DNA from: Bostrychus sinensis | Taxonomy: Eukaryota; Chordata; Actinopteri; Gobiiformes; Eleotridae | DNA length: 64,000 nucleotides | Direction of reading: 5' to 3' | Assembly: GCA_020698575.1 (NCBI GenBank) | Contig: CM036248.1 | Coordinates: 23,548,229-23,612,228 of the forward strand | Shown here: piece after piece, positions 25,662 through 37,266 of the stretch | Layout: the number at the start of each line of letters is the position of its first letter | How positions within the stretch are numbered: position 1 is the first letter of the stretch | Notes under the pieces: model-generated | Database searches by the model: none | What the model was told of the DNA's origin: nothing | The model's input: the letters and a program-made list of their open reading frames with translations, nothing else | Position numbers and translations under genes: made by a program

Positions 25662-26822
25662 ATATGCAGATGATCTTAAATTGGTGATGATAACTTATAA
25701 TGTTGGAGACACAGTGACTCTCAAATGTCCTCGACAAACCAAACTCATTACCAACATTGCATCTCACTTTTCCTTTAAAACAAAACAAAAACCGGGATCA
25801 TTTGTCCTAGATCTTGATAAGGCCAAGCTGAGTGACGCTGGATTTTACTACTGTGTGAAAGTAGAAAATTACTTCAAAATCCTGACTATTGTTTCTGGGA
25901 CATTTGTAAAAATTTAAGGTAAATTAGTGAGATTTTACATTTGTGTTAATTATTTTATGATGATTGTATATTTTCTGTGTTTTTAAACTCAGAGGCAGAC
26001 ATCAGTGTGGTCAGTCCAGACCTCTCTGGTCCTGTTCACTCAGGACACTCTGTGGATCTACAGTGTTGGGTCCAAACTGAGAATCAACAGTGTTTAGAGG
26101 AGCACATGGTTTTGTGGTTCAGATCTGGACTGGATCAGTCTAGTCCTGGTTTAGTCTACACTCAGAGGAACAGCTCTGGTGAGTGTGACAGGAGTCCAGA
26201 AGATCATGGTCCTCACAAATGTTTCTACACTTTCTCCAAAACCATGAGCCCCTCTGACGCTGGGACGTACCACTGTGCTGTGGCAGCCTGTGGACAGATC
26301 CTCTTTGGAAATGGAACAAAGGTCCATGTTAAAGGTATGTGGAATTTTATTATCACAAAGAGACTAATTATTGATACATAATGTAATGTATGTCTAATTT
26401 TATTATTATTTCTTATCGTTAAATATTGGTATACACAGTTTTATAACAACATATCAAAATGATGCTATTTATTTATTTATGTATTTATTTATTTATTTAT
26501 TTATTTATTGTGATAGCAAAGAACATGTGGGATTTACACATGTCCAATACTGCTCTTATTCTGCAGAGTATTATATTTGGTCTCAGTGTTATTGTTCTTT
26601 CCATTTGTTTGACCAAGAAGAAGCAGAACAAAGCAACTACAGGCCACAGTCAACAAAGACTGCAGGTAAAGTACTTTAACTGATTATAAATGCCATCATA
26701 GTTGTTTTTTCTTTAAAAATCACTTTTTTTCTGCACAAAAGGTCACAAAGAAGAAGGCAGACTGTGAAGCTGCACTGCAAAGAACGATTGAAGCGGCAGA
26801 AACAAAATGTGTCTACACTTAA
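25662..26822 (+). pseudogene. Degraded NITR-like gene
   Basis: No signal exon upstream; homology begins inside the first intron (about 25606). The V acceptor has changed from GCAGGA to GCAAGA. The V exon (to 25918) has lost the middle of the domain, including the core Trp (CPRQTKLITNIA runs straight into SHFSFKTKQ), and ends in TAA at 25915-25917. The I acceptor TTTTAG is now TTTTAA, though CTCAG follows (25990-25992). I exon to 26334 is otherwise perfect, with six cysteines and FGNGTKV. Transmembrane exon 26517-26665. Last exon from 26742 stops early at TAA 26820-26822, right after VYT, removing the rest of the ITIM-like motif. The cryptic donor is at 26179. The perfect I exon in a dead gene suggests recent conversion. 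Confidence 0.85.
26463..26510. repeat. (TTTA)n microsatellite in an intron
   Basis: About 45 bases of TTTA repeats next to the transmembrane exon acceptor of the degraded receptor. Confidence 0.9.
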
Positions 26823-27457
26823 AGTCACCTTTGTTCATGTAAAATAGTAATCCAAAACTTTAATGTAATGCTGTGAAATTTTTTTACTGGACTGTGACAT
26901 GACCAAATGTGTAAAGGTGTAGTGGTGAGGAGTTTGCTTGTTAAAACTCCTTCTATGTTATAATACAAAGTAAATTTTGAAATGCGAGTTAAAACTTTAT
27001 TTTAAAAGCAACAAAGCATTTATAAACATAATATAGGGAATCATCATCAGTATAATCATTTTTATTACTATTATCATGATTGTAGAACTTTGTAGAATTT
27101 CCATTATGCAAGATTTTTTATGTAAATATTGTGTTAATAAAAATAAAGTATAGGTACTGCAATGTTTGTAACATTCTAGTGATTTCATGTATGTTTAAAT
27201 ATTTTTTAAACATAAATCAAAGTATGTTAGAGTGTGCAGCTATTTTGTGATGCATTATTTTGGCAACATTTCATACAGCAGGTTTGTTCTTTCTAAACTG
27301 GTCAGAGGTAAAAAATAAATGCAGAAGGTTTCATGTTATTTGTGAACATCAACATTATGACACATATTAGCATAAAAAGCAGAACACATTAAATGCTATA
27401 AACAAACAAAGCAAACTGTTTTTGTTGGCTGAGATGAAAATGCACAAAGCCACAGAT
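26823..27457. other. Convergent intergenic spacer
   Basis: 3' ends of a plus-strand pseudogene and a minus-strand gene face each other here. Similar sequence lies at 48200-48600 and 62820-63240. No gene seen. Confidence 0.6.
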
Positions 27458-30119
27458 TCAGGAAGAGTCCAGTTGTCTGTGATGTTCTGCTCTGACAGAG
27501 GAGTACACACACTCCTGCTCTCTTCTTGTTTTACTGCTCTGTTTCATTTTTTTGGAAGAAAAATTCAGCGCTGCATAGTTGACATCTGCAGCTCCACCAC
27601 CCTGTGAATATGGATTTGTTGGAATATAAACAGAAATATTGTTAGCACAAATAGGAAAAAAAAAATCCACTGTTGAGCAAATGTATTTGTTGTATGCATT
27701 TATATTTTTATATTTTTAAGCAAATATGATAACTGTGGAGCATCATTTTTAATGCTGGTGATGTTCAAAATATACGCTCAATATACATCCAATGTTTTAA
27801 CTCCATTATATGAATGTTTACTCACCACAGCTTCTGACTGATTCCTAGCTGGCTTATCACGATGTAGACTATTGATAGTATCAGGAGCATCTGTAAAAGA
27901 AGAAATGCTACACTATTACAACACAATAATAATGCAGGCATGTACAATGTTACACACAGGATGTATTAAAATATACCATGAAATAATCAAGCCATTACAT
28001 TTTAATGATATTACAGCTCACCTCTGCAGTGCTCACAGACTCTGCTTCTCTTTAGACAGACGCACAGGACGATGATCACAACCACACAGCAGGACAACAG
28101 GACTGACAGAGCCACAGTCACTGGGTCCTGGTCTGAAATAATGTTCATAGGTAGAATTTATGTTTTGGGTAAAACAAATACATAAATAATATAAAAAATG
28201 ATAACATGCCAACTTGAGTGCATTGAACTGGGTACAACAATGGTGTAATACTGTGTAACCAGAGAGACAACAATAATGGATTATTTCACACAGGAATGGT
28301 GACAATAGTAAAGTTATATAAATGTGTGGGCAGATTTATGGTTTGGAAAACAATACAACGTAGGGCCTTGTTTGCAAAGAAACTATATCCTACAATATAT
28401 TGTACACCAGATGAGTCCAAAGTCCAGCCTGGGGCTTGAGTGGCACAGAGTGAGATTTCTTACGGCCCTTAGCTTCCATTAAAAATGAATTGTTTATGGC
28501 CCTTAGTACCATCAAACAGCATTTAGTAGTTTTTTCAGTACTTTACTGTTACAACTGTCAAGACAGATGTGACTTTTTCATGAGTTTCTTTGAAATTAAT
28601 TTAAGTCTGAATTTAGGACCACACAAGAGTAAACTAACTATAAACAATTAATAATAAAATCAAACAAGAAATATATGCCACTGGAGTTAAGGAATTATTC
28701 ACTTTTTTCCCTGACTGATTTATTTCTATGGTATAGAACATTTAGAAAATGAAAAAAATATTTATATTTTAAAATAGTACATTTTTGAAAATACAGAAAG
28801 CAAAATCAAAAACATCACTTTTGGTCTTTGAACAATTTCACAGTCTCATATTTGGCCCTCTTTCAAAAAGTTTGAACAGCCATATATAAAATTTACTTTT
28901 ATTGTTGACTTATTACATTTTGTCTGCAGCAGGCAGCATCAAGTCAACATCAACATATTAGATAACTTTTATGATAGACATGTGGATAATGATTATTTTG
29001 CTAATCAATAAGTAAAAGACAAAATCTGGTTTGCTTTGAATTTTAATGAACTTGCTTCAGGCTAAAAAATACCAGTGCCTAATAAATAAATGAATAAAAG
29101 GTGGAAATCAAGCAAAGAGAAGATGATATTCACTTCTACTTTGTTTGAATGGGCCATGGGAGCAGGTACTTTTTTTTTTTTTTTGTACAAATTAGTTATT
29201 GTCTCAGTACTACATATTATATATTTATATATATTTATTACAAAAAAATAAATTAGGACTTACTTATCTCCACTCTTGTTCCTTCTCCAAACAGGACCTG
29301 TCCACATGTGTCCACAGTGCAGTAGTACGTCCCAGTGTCAGAGGAGTCCCCTATAGTTTTAGACAGACTGTAGACACAACTGTTGTTTGTAAAGTTGTAC
29401 ATTACTCCAGTGTGAGCCTCCACAGATCCAGCTCTGAACCAGTGCACTCTGTGTTGTTGTGGACACTGGACTTGGTTTTTGTTTTTGGACTGAAGTGAGC
29501 ACTGAAGAGACACTGAGCCTCTTGGCTGCACTGAGGCTGATGCTGGACTTTGTCTCACATGAACACAGTTGTTTGAGTTTTTATTATCTGTGTCAAAGAC
29601 AAGAATAACAAGTGTCAAAAATCACCTACTAACATCAAAATTAAAATAATGCTAAAATTGTTTACCATTAACAACCAAGAAAGTGCTGTTCATAAAGCCC
29701 AGTTCAAATCCAACAGTCTTTTGACAATAGTAGATTGCTTCATCCTCCTTAGTTATATTTCTGATCGTAAAAACATACTGCTTGTCTTTTACGGTGAAGT
29801 TAAAACGATCTGTAAATAAATCATCAACTGTTTTTGTATTATATAATATTTTTGCAATAGTTTGCATCATATGTCCAAGAGGCTGTTTAAACCAGTAAAC
29901 ATTGTCCACGTATTCAGAAGAAGAATCTGAACATGTAAATGTGACGTTGTCTCCAGGTTGAACCACAGTCACAGGAATTATCTCCTCTACACTTTGAGCT
30001 GAAAACACACAAAAACATTACAATATACAGTAGTATTTACTGTATTGTACATTTTTGTAAATGTAGCTGTACTTACCCAAAGTGCTCAGAAAGATAAAAG
30101 CAGTGAGTGATCTAATCAT
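27458..30119 (-). CDS. Minus-strand NITR-like inhibitory receptor (complete)
   Basis: Predicted 339 residues, six exons: 30077-30119, 29666-29998, 29264-29587, 28022-28132, 27826-27890, 27458-27601; phases 1-1-1-1-0 all fit. Signal peptide MIRSLTAFIFLSTL. V domain: Cys37 (VTFTC), Trp50 in the NITR-like VYWFKQPLG, then EAIYYCQK. I domain: several cysteines including NNSCVYSLSK and YYC, TVDTC, then J-like FGEGTRVEI. Transmembrane helix VALSVLLSCCVVVIIVLCV, then CLKRSR. Tail: a perfect ITIM VNYAAL (Tyr301) and CVYSSV (Tyr325). This is the only one of three minus-strand members with a normal GT donor after the signal exon (GG then GTAAGT). It forms a separate subfamily from the plus-strand genes, facing them. 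Confidence 0.9.
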
Positions 30120-31860
30120 GGTTTGATCTGATGTATGAGGCAGACGTATACATGTGTATTTGAAGTGCTCTCATCTATAAGGGGGTTTTGAAAAGCGGAA
30201 ATTGTTACCATTGGCTGAAAGCACAAATTTACCACCCCCTAAAAATAGTAAAGGAATCAGGCTCCTATTTCAGTACAAGCTGTATGCAGCTTTTTAAAAA
30301 TAATTCTCCATTATATTATTATATTATATTATTGCTGCATTTATTTGGATTGTGGAAGCTAAAGGCAATACTCAACACCAATAGAACTGCTTCCTGTTAA
30401 AGACACAACGCACAGTTAAACAAATTAGTTTGAGTCAAAGTCATTTTCTACTAATTTAACAAAAATAATACTGCCTATATTCACTTTATTCATGAATGCT
30501 AGAACACAGGCCAGGATATAACATGCCTGTAAATACTCCATAGGCCAGACCAGATTTTGGTACAACTCAATGTGGCAAAATTTAGAAGTGATTTTTTATG
30601 TCCATGTCTTAACTTGATATTCTGGTGTGAAAGCCCTTCCTGAGTGGTAGCTGTATCATAGATATGAGCAACGCACACTGGGGAACAGCAGAGGAGGAAG
30701 CAGATGGAGCAGTAAAGACGCTGGGATTCAGACGCACAGGAGAACTGATACAACGTGCACTAAAAGCTAAGTAAAGGAATGTGTGAACTGCCGTCTGTTG
30801 AGGAAAGTGTGTGTGTTTGCAGCGCTTACAGACTATCCCTCTCTTCAGACAAACACACAGGACAACAACAACAATAATAATAATAATAATGATAATGGAT
30901 TAGTCTTATATAGTGCTTTTCTAGGCACTCAAAGTCACTTTACAATTTGGTACATTATTCATTCACTCCTCAGTCACACTCTGCGGTGGTGAGATACTTT
31001 TGTAGCCACAGCTGCCTTGGGGCAGACTGACAGAAGCTTGGCTGCCATTTTGCACCTATGGCCCCTCCGACTACCAACAAACACACTTACACTGACAAAG
31101 TGGGTGTATGGGATGGATTTATGTATTTGAACAAACTGAGTACAGTCAAGTATAAGGTGAACCTGTAAAATGCTGTATTGTGTTTGCCAATACATGTGAG
31201 ACGGTTGGGTGGGAGATGGGGTCAAAAGCAGCTGTGAGATTGAGAAGAATGAGTACGGTGAGGAGCTCAGAGTCAGTTGCCATGAGAGGGTCATTTGTTA
31301 TTTTGATTAAAGTCATTTTTGTGCTGTGAAATTTTGGGAAACCCTGGGCTTCCTGGAGGGGTGGTGGTGGTAAGATGAGCGCAAAGATAGTACTGAGTTT
31401 GAAGAGTCAGTGTTATAGTTCCTTCTGGATCACCAGGCAACGTATTTTCACCACAGAAACCAAGCAATATCTAGGTGTTGGAGCAGTGCCGGTAGCTAAG
31501 CAGAGTTCTCTTTGGTTCTGTTAGAACAAGTACTCAACAGGTAACCAGCGATGAGACAGGTGAGGTGACAGCCAACCATAAATGATTTGATTGAGCCCAC
31601 AAAGATGTAATCCAACTGCTGCTGTAGTACAAATTGGTATTACTGGTCAAATGGTTGAAAGAGCTGTAAACCACGTAAAAACATGATGTAAGGAGAGAAC
31701 AGCAGCAGTTGCACCAGCGTTCACTCAATTTCCACCATCTTTCAGATTTGTCTCACAGTTGGAAGATCATACTAATTTGTGGGAGATAGTAGCTATTAAT
31801 TAATCATACTAATGAAACTAAACAAACAATTTATAGCTGCTCATAATACAGCATAATCTG
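30120..31860. other. Upstream flank with repeat fragments
   Basis: Gene-free flank shared with 39030-40490 and 51284-53090. It contains an end-of-transmembrane-exon fossil at about 30815-30862, a short AAT array (30868-30893), an interspersed repeat with GGCACTCAAAGTCACTTTAC (30905-31115) and a minus-strand LINE RT fragment (31125-31320). Confidence 0.65.
31125..31320 (-). mobile_element. LINE RT fragment
   Basis: Minus-strand reading includes ITNDPLMATDSELLT and then LTAAFDPISH, matching the LLDLSAAFDTVDH region of L2/CR1-like LINE reverse transcriptases. A duplicate lies at about 52330-52560. Confidence 0.65.
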
Positions 31861-32262
31861 GTGTGTTCATGTTCAGTAGTGCTCTTGCTGATACCTTTGC
31901 CTTTTTGTCACCTTTTGGATTTTTCTCTTATCATCTCAGTGTGTCCAGGTCATCTGCCTCCTGTGCCTCGTCTCCTGAAGCCTCAGCAAAGTCCACTCTG
32001 CCTGCTCACTGCCTCCACAGCCTGCTTGAGCTGTAAAATAAATTTTGAACTGGCCATTTCTTGTCTTAGTCTCTGCTTTGGCGTCCCACTAACTAAAGCT
32101 CTCAGAGAATCATCTGGCCAGCATGGACCCCACAGAGGCTGAGAAATTCAAGCAGGCCTTGTCCTCTCAAGGAGCACGTGTTGGCCAACATGAGAAGGCC
32201 CTTCAAGAGATTATGGCCTTCCTCTAGAACTTGTCCTCCAGTGTGAACCAGCTTGTGGCCGG

Positions 32263-33198
32263 TTGGATCAAGTAGCTACCCACCTTTCCGCGTTTGCTCC
32301 TGTAGACGCAGTCGCAGATTCGGCCTTGTCTCAAGCTTCTGGTCCAGCACCTCAAGCTCCTTCTGCTGATTTTCACTTCGTACAGCCATGCGAGCCCTTC
32401 ATTCCCTCACCACCCAGGTACTCAGGTGAAATAGGGACATGCAATCTTTTTATTCACCAGTGTATGCTGGTTCTCAACCAACAGTCTTTAACTTACTCTT
32501 CTGACAAGGCTAAAGTAGCTTTTATTATGAGTTTACTGTCCAGGAAAGCGTCATCTTGGGCTGTAAACTTAGTCAGAAGTAACTCGCCTGTTTGTAACTC
32601 CCTGCACTATTTTACATCAGAGATGCAAAAAGTATTTGACCATCCTCTACAGGCCAAGGAGGCTAGTAACTGGCTACTCTCTTTACATCAGGGGTCTGGT
32701 TCAGTATCTGCCTACTCTGTTGATTTCTGCATACTAGCAGCTGAATGTGGGCGGGATGAGCAAGCTTTACAGGGCGTCTTTTTTAGGGGGCTGAGTGAAG
32801 AGGTAAAAGATGAGTTTGCAGCTAAAGACAAAACGTCTTCCTTAGAAGAGCTGATGTCTCTAGATAATCGTCTCTGTGAAAGGCACAGGGATAGAGCAGC
32901 TAAGTTTAGTTATTCCCTGCCCACTCCACTCCCACTCCAAAGTTCTGTGTCAGCCTGTACCACCTGCTCATCCACCTGAGTTATTCTCGTCTCCCTCATC
33001 CTCTGTTCCATCGTCACCGCTTCTCAACACTGACAAACTCATGCAGCTGGGCAGGATGAGACTCACACCAGAAGGGTGCCAGTGCTGTTTTCACCAAAGA
33101 CTTTGTATGTACCGTGGCCAGGCTGGCCTCATCCCGATTAATTGTTCTGCCCAGCCAAAAGAACAGGCTCGTCAGCCACAGGAGGGGCACTGGTGAGC
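32263..33198 (+). pseudogene. gag-like region of the gypsy element
   Basis: Frame 32263-32979 has PPRYSGE, FIHQCMLVLNQQ and MSLLSRKASSWA, as in Sushi-type gag capsid. It then shifts frame. The zinc knuckle remnant near 33105-33150 reads LCMYRGQAGL followed later by NC: the second Cys is Arg and the His is Leu, so the metal site is broken. Confidence 0.75.
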
Positions 33199-33227
33199 CA
33201 CATGCCCACTGATCCCTCCACCAAACA

Positions 33228-34234
33228 TATTCACCTGAGAGGTACTGTTTCCTGGTCTCACTCTACATTCCCTGTTCAAGCACTAATCGACTCTGGGGCT
33301 GATGATCATTTTTGATGCTGAATTTGCTTCTCAGTGTAAAATCCCTTCTGAGCCACTTCCTGAAACTAAGAAGGTGCATTCCCTTGATGGTAAATTGTTC
33401 GCTGTAGTGACTCCCCAAACTGTTCCAGTGTCACTGCTTATTTCTGGGAACCGCCGTGAGTTAATCTCCCTTTACTTAGTCTCCTCACCCTCCACTCAAC
33501 TAGTTTTGGGTTTGCCTTGGCTTAGGCTCCACAACCCACATATAGACTGGTCCACACGTTCCATAGTTAATTGGAGCCTTTTTTGCCACACCCATTGTCT
33601 TCGTTCTGCTGTCCCAACTTCCAAGTCCAACATTTTATTACCTCCCAAACCAACTGATCTTACTTCTGTTCCGCCTGAATACTACGAGCTGAAAGAGGTG
33701 TTTTCTAAGGACCGTGCTTTGTCTTTGCCTCCATACAGACCTTATGACTATTCCATTGATTTGATCCCTGGGGCCCCTCTTCCTACTATTAACCTCTACA
33801 ACCTCTCCAAACCAGAGAGAGAGGCCATGGAGACTTATATTTCTGACTCTCTTACTGCAGGATTGATTCGTCCCTCCTCCTCGCCTGTAGGGGCAGGTTT
33901 TTTCTTTGACAAAAACGACAAATCTCTTCACCTCTGTATTGATTATGGGGGGCTAAATGATATTACCATAAAGAACAAGTATCCTCTTCCGCTCATGAAC
34001 TCTGCTTTCAGCTCCCTCCATGAGGTGTCCATACTCAGTAAGCTGGATCTACGTAACACCTATCATCTGGTGAGAATTAAGGATGGAGATAAATGGAAGA
34101 CTGCCTTCAACACTCCTCTTGGTCATTTTGAGTACCTAGTAATGCCTTTTGGTCTTACTGATGCTCTTGCTCTCTTCCAGGCACTCATTAATGATATTCT
34201 CCAGGACATGCTAAATTTGATTTTGTTTATTTAG
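33228..34234 (+). pseudogene. Protease and RT of the gypsy element
   Basis: Protease active-site motif ALIDSGA at about 33272-33301, then a frame change. RT frame runs 33302-34234 with CIDYGGLND (usually DYRGLN), KLDLRNTYHLVRI and MPFGLTDA. It stops just before the catalytic box; in another frame the box reads YLDG, so the second aspartate is lost. RT is inactive. Confidence 0.8.
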
Positions 34235-34319
34235 ATGGCACTTTTGAATAACATGTCCAGCATGTCAGACTAGTTTTGCAGCGGCTTTTAGAGAACCGAC
34301 TTTATGTTAAAGCTGAAAA

Positions 34320-35243
34320 GTGCGAATTTCATGTTACCTCTTTGAGCTTTTTTTGGGTTTTGCAGTGGAGGAGGGACAGATGAAGACCGACCCTGCGAAA
34401 ATCAAATCAGTGGCTGAGCGGTCCCCTCCTACAAACCGTAAGCAACTCCAAAGGTTTCTTGGCTTTGCAAATTTCTATCGCAGGTTTATCCGTGATTATA
34501 GCAGAGTTGCAGCTCCACTTACCATGCTAACTTCCTCCAAGAGTAATTTTAAGTGGTCTCCAGAAGCTGACTCAGCTTTTGCAAAGGTAAAATGTTTGTT
34601 CTGTTCTGCTCCTGTCCTGTCCTATCCTGACCTTACAGCACAATTTATTGTTGAGGTGGACCCTTCAGACTCTGGGGTTGGGGCTGTTCTTTCAGAGCGC
34701 TCTGCTTTCAACCAGAAGCTCCATCCCAGTGCTTTCTTCTCTCAACAGCTAAGCCCAGCAGAGAGGAATTATGACGTGGGCAATCGGGAACTGTTGGCTG
34801 TATTCCTGGCACTGAAGGAGTGGAGGCACTGGCTGGAGGGTGCCCAACATCCCTTTCTGGCATGGACCGATCATAAAAACTTATCCTGCCTTTGTTCTGC
34901 CTGCAGGCTAAATTCTTGCCAGGCCCGGTGGACTCTTTTCCTAGGGCATTTCAATTTCAGCCTCACCTATCGGCCTGGATCTAGAAATGTGAAACCTGAT
35001 GCACTGTCCCGCCAATTTGCTGACCCTTCTGAGGAACCGTCTGAACTTTCAAGAGAAAACATTTTATCTCCTTCATGTGTGGTTGGGGTGGCCATTTGGG
35101 AGGTGGGTAATCCAGCCCCCGAAGGTTGTCCGCCGGGTTGTTTGTTTGTTCCTCTGCCTGCCAGGTCTGCAGTTCTCCAGCGGGAGCACAGTTACAAGAT
35201 CGCCTGTCACCCGGGATTTCACTGCATTCTAAACCTGCTCTAA
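34320..35243 (+). pseudogene. RNase H and linker of the gypsy element
   Basis: Frame with LQRFLGFANFYRRFI (RT end), VEVDPSDSGVGAVLS, NRELLAVFLALKEWRHWLEG, WTDHKNL and NVKPDALSR, in the order of Ty3/gypsy RNase H. The HPGFHC at its end begins the integrase zinc-binding part, which is cut by a stop (35241-35243). Confidence 0.8.
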
Positions 35244-36278
35244 CAGCGTTTCTGGTGGCCAGCCATGTGGTCTGACACTAAACAGTTTGTAGCTGCTTGT
35301 CCTGTTTGTGGTCGAAGCAAGTCCTCTCATCATGCTCCTGCTGGACTCCTCCTCCCACTTCCCATACTCCTTCGGCCATGATCGCACATCATTGTGGACT
35401 TTGTTATTGGACTACCTCCATCTGATGGTTACACTACTTATCTGACAGTTGTAGATAGGTTTTCTAAATCTGTTCACTTTGTCCCCCTTCTCAAGTTGCC
35501 CTCTTCTATGGAGACGGCTGGTCTTTTAGTCCAGCACGTTTTCCGTCTACATGGTATCCCTCAGGACATAGTTTCTGATAGGGGTCCTCAGTCCTCCTCC
35601 CAAGTGTGGAAGGCTTTCTTCAGAGCGCTGGGGGTATCTGCCAGTTTATCCTTGGTATCACCCTCAGACCAATGGCCAGACAGAGCGGGCTAACCAGGAC
35701 CTTGGGACTGCATTACGCGTGTCACCACTAATCGCCCATTGTCTTGGTCAACACATCTACCTTGGATAGAATATGCCCACAACACACAGATCTGCTTCGC
35801 CACAGGTATGTCACTGTTCATGGCTGCTAATTGTTTCCAATCTCCCCTATTCCCTAACCAGGAGACTGAGGTAGCAGTTCCCTCCATTCAGAGACATCTG
35901 GAGCATGCCCGCCAAGTCTGACATGAAGTTCGTGCTGCACGGAACCTGAGGTTGGTGGACCGTCACTGCATTCCTGCACCGGAGTACATGCCTGGCCAAA
36001 AAGTTTGGTTGTCCACCCGAGACTTACCTTTGAGGACTGATTTGCGTAAGCTTGCTCCCAAGTACATTGGACCTTATGGAATTGAGAGGGTTATAAATCC
36101 TGCTGTGGTTAGACTTAAGTTGCCTCCTTCATTGAATGTTCATCCTTCGTTTCACGTTTCACTCCTCAAGCCAGTGTCTTTCTGCCCTCTGAACCTTCCT
36201 GCCGACCTCCCGCCATTTCTCTTACCTTCTTCATCTCAGTGTGTGCAGGTCATCTGCCTCCTGTGCCTTGTCTCCTGA
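35244..36278 (+). pseudogene. Integrase of the gypsy element
   Basis: Pieces in different frames: zinc-finger part (FWWPAM, CPVCGRSK), core 35394-35693 with VVDRFSK and VSDRGPQ (two catalytic Asp positions), the third catalytic region split by a frameshift near 35660, and a C-terminal part from 35952 with GQKVWLSTRDLPL and HPSFHVSLLKPV. No clear chromodomain follows. Confidence 0.75.
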
Positions 36279-36410
36279 AACCTCAGCAAAGTCCACTCTG
36301 CCTGCTCCCTGCCTCCACAGCCTGCTTGAGCTGTAAAATAAATTTTGAACTGGCCATTTCTTGTCCTAGTCTCTGCTTTGGCGTCCCACTAGCTAAAGCC
36401 CTCACAAGCG

Positions 36411-37266
36411 GTGCACTGCTGATGTCCCGCCCATCGCCTCAGAAACGAAATGTTACCGAAGGGATACCAGACTAACTTCTTTGTATAGAATAGGAAACAA
36501 GTTTGTCTGGCAGACCAGGTTAGTATTACAGAACTCTACTCAACTCAACTCTATTTTACTTTAGTAAAGAATTCAAAAACTCTACAATCTATTCAGCACT
36601 TACTACGAAAAACGTCTCTGTCATTGACAAGAATGAAACCAAAATAATACAGCATTATAATGTTTAACTTTCATTTATCATTCATCTGAGCAGATTTTAA
36701 AATGTGCAGTCAAGCCTGGCTCAGCTGTTTACATTAACACTCTAGAAGAGGAGGCTTTAACTGCATGACCACAACTGTGAAAGCCAAGACCAACAGAGTG
36801 GAACATATTTTTAGCTTCTTGCATTTGCTTGTAGCTGCAAATATACAGGAAATTGGTGTAGGAAAGCCTTACTTTTAAGAAGCTACAAATTCAATTTATA
36901 GTCTCACAAAACAAAAATAATGCAATACTTTTGATGATATGCATGCACCTGACCACCTAACACAGTGGAACAGAGGTAAGCAATTGTCTCTGAGTGGAGT
37001 CTGCATGTTCCTCCTGTGTTAGGACTCTAGCTTCCTTTCACAATCCAAAGGCATGCATGTATAGATGAACTGGTAAATCTCTCTTGTTAATTAAAAGTGT
37101 ATGGTTGCCTGTCAGTCTCTGTGTGTAAGCGCTGTTACTACTTGGCCATTGTACCACACCTCAGACCCAAAGTTACTGAGACAGACATAATATTCAGAAA
37201 CAGAAATATTCAAGTGAATTAGTCTTTAATATAAGAAAAGAATCTACACATTCATATGAAACAAAT
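36411..37266. other. Gene-free spacer
   Basis: Host flank shared with 40520-41460 and 53130-54060. It includes an old repeat fragment (about 36990-37130) with GTCTGCATGTTCCTCCTGTG and AATCCAAAGGCATGCATG, resembling the common fish tRNA-linked SINE body. Confidence 0.6.

Larger units (their letters stand above)
31862..36410 (+). mobile_element. Ty3/gypsy LTR retrotransposon, decayed
   Basis: Near-identical direct repeats at 31940-32104 and 36240-36404 (165 bases, beginning TGTG, ending CTCA) mark the LTRs; the outer edges are uncertain because the host sequence, compared with 40470 and 53070, breaks near 31862 and resumes near 36406. Order gag, protease, RT, RNase H, integrase fits Ty3/gypsy (Sushi-like). 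All coding parts carry frameshifts or stops. Confidence 0.85.

Noticed and set aside
29199..29498. Plus-strand frames opposite the minus-strand I exon (also at 50324)
   Set aside because: Antisense shadow of the I domain exon of the minus-strand receptors.
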